From Anaerotruncus colihominis (lineage in GTDB: Bacteria; Bacillota; Clostridia; Oscillospirales; Ruminococcaceae): a DNA stretch of 64,000 bases. The stretch covers positions 1 through 64,000 of the forward strand of contig NZ_VIQT01000021.1 in the NCBI RefSeq assembly GCF_010206195.1, in the 5' to 3' direction. Below, piece by piece: positions 1 through 6,278 of this stretch; positions within the stretch are counted from its first letter, which is position 1; each line of letters opens with the position of its first letter. The notes under the pieces are model-generated. The model was not told where the DNA came from. It ran no database searches and saw nothing but the letters and a program-made list of their open reading frames with translations. The position numbers and the translations under genes are program-made.

Positions 1-276
1 GTCTTCATCACAAGGACGGGAAAACCGCTCGACCGCTCCAACATCTGGCGCGATATGAAAGCGCTGTGCAAGCGCGCCGGCGTCAAGGCGGGCAAGGTAT
101 TCCCACACAACCTGCGCCATTTATTTGCACGTACCTTTTATTCTCTCGAAAAGGATCTGTCCCGGCTGGCCGACATTCTGGGGCACACGAACGTTTCCAC
201 CACACGCATCTATACGGTGGAAAGCGGCGCGGCGCACCGCCGGCAAATAGAACGCCTGGGACTTGTGATCACATAA
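1..276 (+). CDS. Tyrosine recombinase/phage integrase, C-terminal part (5' end outside window)
   Basis: The reading frame is open from base 1 and ends at a TAA at 274-276, so only the last 91 residues are visible. They carry the C-terminal catalytic signature of tyrosine recombinases: an HxxR box (HNLRH), then LGHTNVSTTRIYT, which supplies the second His and the nucleophilic Tyr. The family cuts and rejoins DNA at short inverted-repeat core sites. A palindrome of that kind overlaps the stop codon and recurs twice downstream, which suggests that this is the recombinase's own target. Whether the enzyme belongs to an integrative element, a phage or an inversion system cannot be told, because the N-terminus is missing. 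Confidence 0.9.
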   Translation, partial: VFITRTGKPLDRSNIWRDMKALCKRAGVKAGKVFPHNLRHLFARTFYSLEKDLSRLADILGHTNVSTTRIYTVESGAAHRRQIERLGLVIT

Positions 277-292
277 TTTCCGTTATGTTGTA
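271..292 (+). other. Recombination-site-like palindrome, site A (inverted relative to B and C)
   Basis: ACATAA-tttccg-TTATGT lies directly on the recombinase stop codon. About 21 bases match sites B and C in reverse orientation: the arms are the same, but the 6-nt centre reads tttccg here and cggaaa at B and C. Tyrosine recombinase core sites have this layout of two arms around a 6-8 bp asymmetric spacer. The function is inferred from layout and position. Confidence 0.5.
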
Positions 293-361
293 TTATGCGG
301 GCTGTTGACTTCATTTAGAAGCTGCTTGCCGTTTCACCAACAAATAAAAAGGATACACACA

Positions 362-394
362 CAGACCGGCCGCAAAATTTCCTCGGCCGGTCTG
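362..394 (+). terminator. Hairpin, possible terminator of the recombinase gene
   Basis: CAGACCGGCC and GGCCGGTCTG form a perfect 10-bp stem around an AT-rich loop. No strong T-run follows, so termination is uncertain. Apart from this hairpin, site A and the promoter at 444-473, bases 277-505 hold no recognisable gene. Confidence 0.4.
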
Positions 395-443
395 GAATCT
401 GTGTATGAAAGCTGACATGAAAGGATTTATTTGGAAAAGGGTA

Positions 444-473
444 TTGCTATTTTGACAAGCTATGTAGTATAAT
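444..473 (+). promoter_or_regulatory. Sigma-A-type promoter between sites A and B
   Basis: TTGCTA and a perfect TATAAT are separated by 18 nt and face right, into the 300-bp repeat. The promoter lies between the oppositely oriented sites A and B, so recombination between them would flip it. The first strong downstream stop signal is the terminator at 686-728, so the transcript as arranged here would be about 220-250 nt with no convincing ORF. Confidence 0.45.
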
Positions 474-506
474 GACGATTGCGGGGCCCTGCGGAGCAGG
501 CAAAGT

Positions 507-530
507 ACAACATAACGGAAATTATGTTGT
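507..530 (+). other. Recombination-site-like palindrome, site B
   Basis: Perfect 9-bp arms ACAACATAA and TTATGTTGT flank the 6-nt centre cggaaa. It sits at the left edge of the first copy of the 300-bp tandem repeat, in the same orientation as site C and opposite to site A. Confidence 0.5.
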
Positions 531-685
531 TGACCGCGTTTGGCCGTTTTACCATTTCCAACAGCGTCCCCAGCCAAGCATGAAGCCCGCCCTCCATAAC
601 GCTGTATGCGGATGTGCCTGCCACATACCTGAAAACCACTCCTCTCTATCATCTGGCACAGTAAGCATGCCGCGTTTTGAGTTTG

Positions 686-728
686 GGGTGCGGGCGATTG
701 AACGTCGCCCGCACCCGCTTTCTTTTTT
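686..728 (+). terminator. Rho-independent terminator inside repeat copy 1
   Basis: A 12-bp perfect stem (GGGTGCGGGCGA with TCGCCCGCACCC), a 7-nt loop, then a pyrimidine-rich run ending in TTTTTT. Confidence 0.85.
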
Positions 729-806
729 CGTGTACTGTCAAAACTGAACGCTGCACATGATCCAAAACAGCCCTCCGAGCCAGGCATGGTTCATGGTTCG
801 GAGGGT

Positions 807-830
807 ACAACATAACGGAAATTATGTTGT
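807..830 (+). other. Recombination-site-like palindrome, site C
   Basis: Same arms and same cggaaa centre as site B, exactly 300 bp downstream in direct orientation. Recombination between B and C would delete one repeat unit. Confidence 0.5.
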
Positions 831-985
831 TGACCGCGTTTGGCCGTTTTACCATTTCCAACAGCGTCCCCAGCCAAGCATGAAGCCCGCCCTCCATAAC
901 GCTGTATGCGGATGTGCCTGCCACATACCTGAAAACCACTCCTCTCTATCATCTGGCACAGTAAGCATGCCGCGTTTTGAGTTTG

Positions 986-1028
986 GGGTGCGGGCGATTG
1001 AACGTCGCCCGCACCCGCTTTCTTTTTT
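986..1028 (+). terminator. Rho-independent terminator inside repeat copy 2
   Basis: Same 12-bp stem and T-run as at 686-728, at +300. Confidence 0.85.
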
Positions 1029-1062
1029 CGTGTACTGTCAAAACTGAACGCTGCACATGATC

Positions 1063-1112
1063 CAAAACAGCCCTCCGAGCCAGGCATGGTTCGGAGGGCT
1101 GTTTTGTTTTTT
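1063..1112 (+). terminator. Strong Rho-independent terminator upstream of tryptophanase
   Basis: A 16-bp perfect stem (CAAAACAGCCCTCCGA with its complement at 1091-1106), a 12-nt loop and six T's. It insulates the tryptophanase promoter from the recombinase and repeat region. Confidence 0.9.
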
Positions 1113-1198
1113 ACAGGCCGGAGCACATATGGGTTCATAGATCCGCTTTGTCTAATATTGATAATTTTTATTACACAAATTGATTTATAATTACATCA

Positions 1199-1227
1199 TT
1201 GACAATTTATTATTTTTAAGTTATTAT
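1199..1227 (+). promoter_or_regulatory. Sigma-A promoter of the tryptophanase gene
   Basis: A consensus TTGACA and TATTAT are spaced by 17 nt in a very AT-rich leader. The roughly 55 nt between the -10 box and the start codon contain no leader ORF of the TnaC kind, so attenuation as in E. coli is not evident. Confidence 0.8.
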
Positions 1228-1286
1228 TTTTAACACAAAAATAAAAAATATACCTAAAGTCAATTTTTTAAAGGAGTGTCAGAATT

Positions 1287-2678
1287 ATGGAGCCTAATTT
1301 CCAGCACGCAGAACCTTTCCGCATCAAGGTTGTTGAACCCATCAAAAAGAGCACCCGCGCCGAGCGCATAGAGGCGCTCAAGCGCGCCCAGTACAACGCT
1401 TTCCGCCTGAAAGCGGAGGATGTGTACATCGATTGCCTCACCGATTCGGGCACATCCGCCATGAGCTCCGAGCAGTGGTCCGCCATGATGCTCGGCGACG
1501 AAAGCTATGCCGGCTGCAAGAGCTTTTACAAACTGGAGGCTTCCGCGCGCGATGTGTTCGGCATGCCGCATGTGCAGCCCACCCACCAGGGCCGCGCCGC
1601 CGATTATATTATGGCGCAGTATTACGCGAAGCCCGGCAAATTCGCTCTGGGCAACATGCATTTTGACACGTTCCACGGCAACGCCGAATTGATCGGCGCC
1701 ATCGCGCAGGACTGCGTCATCGATGCGGGGCTCGACGCCTCCAGCGCGGCGGAACCGTTCAAGGGCAACATCGACATCAGCAAGATGCAGAAGATTGTCG
1801 ACGAACACGGCAAGGATTCCGTCTCCGTGATCATCGTCACTGTCACCTGCAACAACAACGGCGGACAGCCGGTTTCCATGGCCAACATCCGTGCTGTCAG
1901 CGAATTCGCCAAAAAATATGGCATCCCGGTTGTGCTCGACAGCGCCCGCCTGGCTGAAAACGCTTACTTTATCAAGACGCGTGAACCCGGTTATGAAAAC
2001 AAACCGATCAAGGAAATCACCCGGGAGATGTTCTCCTATTGTGAAACTGCCACCATGAGTTCCAAAAAGGACGGCCTTGTGAATATCGGCGGACTGATTG
2101 TCACTCGCAACGACGAATTCTTTACATATGCCAATCAGATGGCCATCGTCCATGAGGGCTTCATCACCTACGGCGGCATGTCTGGCCGAGATATGGAGGG
2201 CCTGGCCGTCGGCTTGCAGGAGGCCTGCACAGAATCCTATCTGGAATACCGCATCAATCAGGTCAAATATCTGGGCGACCGCCTGAAGGAAAAAGGAATC
2301 CCTATCGTGGAGCCGACCGGCGGGCACGGCGTATATGTTGACGGCCGCCGCTTCTTCCCGCATATCCCGCAGCATGAGTTCCCGTCGCAGCGGCTGGTTG
2401 TGGCTCTCTTTGAGGAAGCCGGTATCCGCGCCGTGGAAATGGGGGCCTGCGCTTTCGGTTCCAAGGACCCTGTCACCGGCGAGCCGATCTGGCCTTCCCT
2501 GGAAACCATGCGCATCTGCGTATCTCGCCGCGTCTACACAAACAGCCATCTTGACTGCATTGTGGATGCATTGGACTATATTTATCAGCACCGCGACTCG
2601 TACAAGGGCATGAAGCTGGTCTACGAAGGTCCCATTCTGGCCCTGCGCCACTTCACCGCCGGGTTCGAGCTGCTGTAA
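1287..2678 (+). CDS. tnaA: Tryptophanase (tryptophan indole-lyase), beta-eliminating lyase family
   Basis: 463 residues, normal for the tryptophanase/tyrosine phenol-lyase family of PLP enzymes. The family cleaves L-Trp to indole, pyruvate and ammonia, or Tyr to phenol. Visible landmarks are LTDSGT (51-56), THQGR (99-103), the PLP-facing DSAR (218-221) and the lysine box SSKKDG, with the Schiff-base Lys near 261. Much of the chain resembles tyrosine phenol-lyase, but the position where that enzyme has its phenol-binding Arg is Met385 here (AVEMG), and DSARLAENAYFIK is tryptophanase-like. The next gene is a TnaT-type transporter, which supports tryptophan as substrate. The ATG follows AAAGGAG by 10 nt. 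The exact substrate remains an inference. Confidence 0.85.
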   Translation: MEPNFQHAEPFRIKVVEPIKKSTRAERIEALKRAQYNAFRLKAEDVYIDCLTDSGTSAMSSEQWSAMMLGDESYAGCKSFYKLEASARDVFGMPHVQPTHQGRAADYIMAQYYAKPGKFALGNMHFDTFHGNAELIGAIAQDCVIDAGLDASSAAEPFKGNIDISKMQKIVDEHGKDSVSVIIVTVTCNNNGGQPVSMANIRAVSEFAKKYGIPVVLDSARLAENAYFIKTREPGYENKPIKEITREMFSYCETATMSSKKDGLVNIGGLIVTRNDEFFTYANQMAIVHEGFITYGGMSGRDMEGLAVGLQEACTESYLEYRINQVKYLGDRLKEKGIPIVEPTGGHGVYVDGRRFFPHIPQHEFPSQRLVVALFEEAGIRAVEMGACAFGSKDPVTGEPIWPSLETMRICVSRRVYTNSHLDCIVDALDYIYQHRDSYKGMKLVYEGPILALRHFTAGFELL

Positions 2679-3060
2679 ACCCTCTCTCTCACCCGCGCCG
2701 GGGTTTCAACCCCGGCGCGGCCACCAAAAGAAACAGAACCAAGAAGACCTGCCGGAACAAAGAGCTTACCCGCTTTGTTTGGATGAATACCGTGATGCAT
2801 CCATCGAACGGCTTGGCGCAAAAAAACCGCCGGAAAGCTGGCACTTTCCGGCGGCGGAACGGGCAGAAAACCGGCGCTGCATCCACTGCCGGAGTTCTGA
2901 TTTCCAAGAGACCATTATATGCCCGATACCATTGTCTGTCAAGCAGAGAAATATGCAAAGCGGCGCTTCCCCTTTGGATTGCCGCAAGCTCAATTGCTAT
3001 TTTGTTCCCGCGCTGCGCCGGTCTTCGTGATCCTTATCGTTAAGGATAGGAGGGACGACA
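2679..3060 (+). other. Intergenic region with two hairpins between tnaA and the transporter
   Basis: There is a 13-bp perfect GC-rich stem at 2693-2720 right after the tryptophanase stop, and an 11-bp stem at 2827-2854. Neither has a good T-run, so partial read-through into the transporter is possible. A GGAGGG ribosome binding site lies at 3049-3054. No gene was seen. Confidence 0.5.
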
Positions 3061-4434
3061 ATGGGAAAGCCTGAAAACACACCGGCCGCTGGGCAGCGCG
3101 AACAATTCGGCAGCCGGATTTCCTTTGTATTGGCGTCGATGGGCGGAGCCATCGGCCTGGGCATCATCTGGAAATTCCCTTATCTGGTCGGCCGCCATGG
3201 CGGGGCCGCTTTTATCGTGGTCTATCTGGCGGCGCTTGTTCTGGTCGCGGTCCCTGTTTTGGTCACAGAGTTCACCATCGGGCGCAAAACCGGCACAAGC
3301 TATACAAGCGCTTTAAAAAAGCTGCTGCCCAAAAAGAAGTGGTACCTGGTCGGCATCCTGGGCGTCATTGCTCTGACGCTTACCCTGTCTTTTTACTGCG
3401 GCATCGCCGGCTGGACAGTGGCATACCTGCTCAAATCCGTCACCGGCGCATACAACGGCATGGCGGCGGACCAGGTGGTTACATTATTCAGCGATTTTAC
3501 GGCAAATCCCTGGCAGATGCTGCTCTGGCTGGCCGTCATGCTGCTGATCACAACCGTGGTTGTCCTGCGCGGCGTCAAGGGCGGTATTGAAAAGGTCTGC
3601 AATATCCTGCTGCCGCTGATGTTTTTGTTTATCATCTTTCTCGCAGTCCGCGCAATTATGCTGCCCGGGGCGGGAGAAGGCATTAAATTTTATCTTCTTC
3701 CCGATTTCTCCAGCCTCAACGGTGAGGCGGTTATGGCGGCCATTGGGCAGTCGTTTTTCGCGCTCGGCGTTGGATGCGGAAATCTGGTTGTTTACGGCTC
3801 CTATCTGGACCGCAAAAAGACAATTGGCAGCAGCACGCTCATGGTTGTCCTTGGCGACACTGTTGTGGCGATCCTGTTTGGGCTGATTATTTTCCCTGCT
3901 GCCGCTGCTTTTAATATCGAAGCGGGCATGGGACCTCCGCTCGTTTTCATCACCCTGCCCGCAATCTTTTCACAGATGAAATTCGGCATGGTATTCGCCA
4001 CAATCTTTTTCATCATGATGTTTTTTGCCTGCCTGACCTCCACCATCTGCATCATGGAGGCGATTGTGGGCTATCTGGTGGATGAATTTCATCTGAGCCG
4101 CAGGTTCTCCTGCTGGATTGTAACAGGTATTGTCTTTGCCATCGGTTCCGTGATGATGATGTCCTATGGTCCGTTGGCCAATGTTTTGATTATGGGGCAG
4201 ACCATCTTCGATTTCTTCAACGACACCGTCGTCTCAGCGATCCTTCTGCCCCTGGGGGCTCTGCTTATGGTGCTGCTTGCCGGCTGGGTGCTCAAGCCAG
4301 GGACGCTTTTGGACGAGGCGAATATAGGCGAAGGGCTGAAAATCAACCGGTATTACACCATCACCATCCGTTATATTGCGCCTGTCGCCATCTTCTTCAT
4401 GTTTCTCCAGCTCATAGGCGTTATCCGATTTTAA
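3061..4434 (+). CDS. tnaT: Na+-dependent NSS/SNF-family amino acid transporter, probably for tryptophan
   Basis: 457 residues with 11-12 hydrophobic segments. The N-terminal GGAIGLGIIWKFPYLVGRHG is the hallmark of transmembrane helix 1 of the neurotransmitter:sodium symporter family, where the unwound helix holds Na+ and substrate. Position 8 of this motif is Ile where most members have Asn. The family takes up amino acids with Na+. In Symbiobacterium the tryptophan transporter TnaT is an NSS protein encoded beside tryptophanase, and the same pairing here is the reason for the name. It probably supplies tryptophan for indole production. A terminator follows at 4439-4470. Confidence 0.8.
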   Translation: MGKPENTPAAGQREQFGSRISFVLASMGGAIGLGIIWKFPYLVGRHGGAAFIVVYLAALVLVAVPVLVTEFTIGRKTGTSYTSALKKLLPKKKWYLVGILGVIALTLTLSFYCGIAGWTVAYLLKSVTGAYNGMAADQVVTLFSDFTANPWQMLLWLAVMLLITTVVVLRGVKGGIEKVCNILLPLMFLFIIFLAVRAIMLPGAGEGIKFYLLPDFSSLNGEAVMAAIGQSFFALGVGCGNLVVYGSYLDRKKTIGSSTLMVVLGDTVVAILFGLIIFPAAAAFNIEAGMGPPLVFITLPAIFSQMKFGMVFATIFFIMMFFACLTSTICIMEAIVGYLVDEFHLSRRFSCWIVTGIVFAIGSVMMMSYGPLANVLIMGQTIFDFFNDTVVSAILLPLGALLMVLLAGWVLKPGTLLDEANIGEGLKINRYYTITIRYIAPVAIFFMFLQLIGVIRF

Positions 4435-4438
4435 TCTG

Positions 4439-4470
4439 AGCGCCCGGCCCTGCGCCGGGCGCTTAAATTT
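4439..4470 (+). terminator. Terminator after the transporter
   Basis: AGCGCCCGGC and GCCGGGCGCT form a 10-bp stem with a 5-nt loop, followed by TTAAATTT. Confidence 0.75.
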
Positions 4471-4520
4471 CGTCCAAATACTGGACAATCCTCTATAATT
4501 TTAGTACACTATAATAAAAA

Positions 4521-4533
4521 GTGGGTATCCCAC
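4521..4533 (+). promoter_or_regulatory. Possible operator of the YheO-like regulator gene
   Basis: GTGGG-tat-CCCAC is a perfect 5-bp inverted repeat between the -10-like TATAAT motifs (4494-4499 and 4510-4515) and the ribosome binding site of the regulator. The position would suit autoregulation. No second copy was found before tnaA. Confidence 0.35.
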
Positions 4534-4557
4534 ATAAGAATCTGAGGTGAACCATCA

Positions 4558-5217
4558 ATGGAGCGGAAGGAACATCTGGACGCGATTCTTCCTTTAATGC
4601 GTTTTTTTACAGAAATACTTGGTACAAATACAGAGGTTGTCCTTTATGACGTGGAGGACCGCGTGGTCTACCAGGTGCTCAATCCGCTTGACGATGAGAT
4701 GGTCCCTGGGAGCGAAATGCGTTCCCTGGAACGGACCTTTCTGGAATCCCGCATCTATGAAAAAGAGGAATTCATTGTTGATTACCGCGCCATTTCACGC
4801 AGCAAGCACAAGCTGAAATCGGCTACCTTTTTTCTGAAAAACAACCCCGAAAAGAAGCTCCAGGGTATGATCACAGTCAACGTCAACGTCGAACGGCTCG
4901 TGGAGCTTCGCGATATCCTGAATGTGATGATTTCCGGCAGCCATCCCTATGAGGCGGAAACAGGCGCCCCCTTCTATAACAGCTTTGAGGTTTCGGTGGA
5001 AGGGCTTGTCACCAATACCATCCAGGAGGAACTCGCCCGCTTCGGTGTTGAACCGACCCGCTTGAGTTATCAGGAAAAAATGGAGGTGGTGCACACGCTC
5101 GATGAAAAGGGGATCTTTTTGGTCAAGGGAGCCATCGCCGAATTGGCGGCTGCTTTGAAAACAACAGAAACCAGCATCTATCGTTATCTGAGCAAGCTTC
5201 AGGAACAGCAGTCATAA
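4558..5217 (+). CDS. YheO/DauR-like transcriptional regulator (PAS-like domain plus HTH)
   Basis: 219 residues. The N-terminal half, about 5-115, matches the PAS_6/YheO-like sensor domain (start LPLMRFFTEILGTNTEVVLYD). The C-terminal 55 residues form the HTH_22 domain, with KMEVVHTLDEKGIFLVKGA leading into a helix-turn-helix (ETSIYRYLSKL). In this family DauR represses D-arginine breakdown genes in response to an amino acid. Placed directly behind a tryptophanase and its transporter, it is likely to sense tryptophan or a related amino acid and control these genes; that is inference. The ATG at 4558 follows TGAGGTGAA. A strong terminator follows. Confidence 0.8.
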   Translation: MERKEHLDAILPLMRFFTEILGTNTEVVLYDVEDRVVYQVLNPLDDEMVPGSEMRSLERTFLESRIYEKEEFIVDYRAISRSKHKLKSATFFLKNNPEKKLQGMITVNVNVERLVELRDILNVMISGSHPYEAETGAPFYNSFEVSVEGLVTNTIQEELARFGVEPTRLSYQEKMEVVHTLDEKGIFLVKGAIAELAAALKTTETSIYRYLSKLQEQQS

Positions 5218-5254
5218 ATAGTGGGGACAGGCTTCGCCTGTCCCCACTATTTTA
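5216..5254 (+). terminator. Terminator of the regulator gene
   Basis: A long near-perfect stem (AAATAGTGGGGACAGGC with its complement) around a TTCG tetraloop, ending in TTTT. It overlaps the stop codon. Confidence 0.85.
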
Positions 5255-5276
5255 ATCTCCGTTCATAAGATTGATC

Positions 5277-5305
5277 TTGCATCTTTGACTGTTTTTTAGT
5301 ATGAT
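5277..5305 (+). promoter_or_regulatory. Promoter-like sequence in the long spacer before the immunity cluster
   Basis: TTGCAT and TATGAT are spaced by 17 nt. The nearest downstream gene starts 630 nt later. The spacer 5306-5768 has short inverted repeats but no convincing ORF or RNA family that I recognise, so a non-coding transcript is possible. Confidence 0.4.
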
Positions 5306-5768
5306 GGTCAATATAAAAACCAATTTAAACAGTTGGTCATTAGGGCTTGTTTGAAAATAGAGGAATTGCCGGGTTGTTCGCAAACAGCAGGAGAACGCAA
5401 GGCAAAAAACGCAGGCGTCCTTTCGGATTCCGAGGCTTTTTCACGCAGCATTCACCCCTGTTTATAGAAAAGACAGGTATTTTGATTTTTTAAACAGTCC
5501 CTATACAAGGGACCGCAAGCGGATGTCTCCCACCGTTATTCACATTACTATCAGGGAGTCGATCGCCGTTGCCAATCTTACATAATGGGCGTCCGCCCGC
5601 AAGAGGGTCACATGGGAAACCAATCCGCAGCCGATAAGCAGCCATTGGCCGCGACCGATCAGCAAAGCCGTATTTCCGCCGCGGCCGTTCAGACCGCCGC
5701 AGCGTTGGCTTTGCCGCGGCCTTTTCCATCCCCGCAGTTTCTGCCCAGGCGGCGGAATACTGTGGGGA

Positions 5769-5858
5769 TTTTTTATAGATTGCGAAGTGCAATCTATAAA
5801 AAATTGGCCATCCGCGCCGTCCCCGGCGCGGGGCCGCTTGATTAAAATGCGCCTGCCC
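5769..5858 (+). repeat. 90-bp intergenic repeat (family R5), forward copy
   Basis: It begins with a palindrome (TTTTTTATAGATTGC and GCAATCTATAAAAAA), followed by a GC-rich part ending GCGCCTGCCC. An almost identical copy lies in inverted orientation at 23130-23221; the visible differences are in the hairpin loop. The rest of 5254-5934 shows no gene. Confidence 0.85.
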
Positions 5859-5934
5859 GCAGAGCGGGCAGTTGATTGCCGCCTGTCCGCGGCAAACGCG
5901 GCGAAGGAAACGCTTTAAAAAGGAGGTGCTTCAT

Positions 5935-6210
5935 ATGAATCCGATCAGTGAGCTTTATACCGCATTTATGGAAAAGGCGTCTCCCTTTCTCTCAAGGCAT
6001 TGGCAGCTCTTTGTCATCGCAGCCGGTCTGGTTTTTGTGTTCGGCGGCGTCTTTAACTGGCGATGGACATGGGACCCTACAGGGCATAAGCCTTTTGGAC
6101 TCCACGCGTTTGCCTATCGCCATTTCGGCGAGAAGGGCGCGCGTGTGAGCACAGCTATTTCCGGAGTGGTCATTGCCGTGTGCGGCGTTGTTTTATGGGC
6201 GCTTTTGTAG
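5935..6210 (+). CDS. Small two-helix membrane protein, Imm17-like immunity protein
   Basis: 91 residues with two hydrophobic helices (about 24-39 and 72-91). Between them are the features of the Imm17 family: G-G-x-F-N-W-x-W after helix 1, and an FGEKGAR box before helix 2. The start is the ATG 7 nt after AAAGGAGG; an upstream in-frame ATG at 5872 lacks a site. Imm17 proteins are predicted immunity proteins of polymorphic toxin systems, thought to sit in the membrane. The three genes that follow are of the same functional class. No toxin gene is visible nearby. Confidence 0.65.
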   Translation: MNPISELYTAFMEKASPFLSRHWQLFVIAAGLVFVFGGVFNWRWTWDPTGHKPFGLHAFAYRHFGEKGARVSTAISGVVIAVCGVVLWALL

Positions 6211-6278
6211 GGCAGCGGTTCTTCCGCTGATAGGATTACATGTCGCGAACGCATCAGGACGATATGGGAGGAATCAAT

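Larger units (their letters stand above)
506..805 (+). repeat. 300-bp tandem duplication, copy 1
   Basis: Bases from about 506 recur at exactly +300 with apparent identity until a 7-bp difference (an extra ATGGTTC) near 792. The unit contains site B, about 150 bp with no convincing gene, and the terminator at 686-728. In this copy the second half of the distal terminator is cut off by the start of copy 2 after GGAGGG. Open frames inside the unit have no good ribosome binding site and are probably chance. Confidence 0.9.
806..1098 (+). repeat. 300-bp tandem duplication, copy 2
   Basis: This is the second copy of the unit at 506-805 and starts with the same palindrome (site C). It runs on into an intact distal terminator at 1063-1112. 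It is therefore probably the ancestral copy, and copy 1 was inserted upstream by duplication or site-specific recombination. Confidence 0.9.

Noticed and set aside
311..1138. Several ORFs on both strands in the 300-bp duplication, one with a rhodanese-like end (VMEGGLHAWLG)
   Set aside because: They run across the repeat junction, lack proper ribosome binding sites, and overlap a strong terminator. The rhodanese resemblance is too short to trust.
1260..2651. 463-residue minus-strand ORF opposite tryptophanase
   Set aside because: Antisense shadow of a well-identified gene; its translation shows no family and is Ala/His/Gly-rich.
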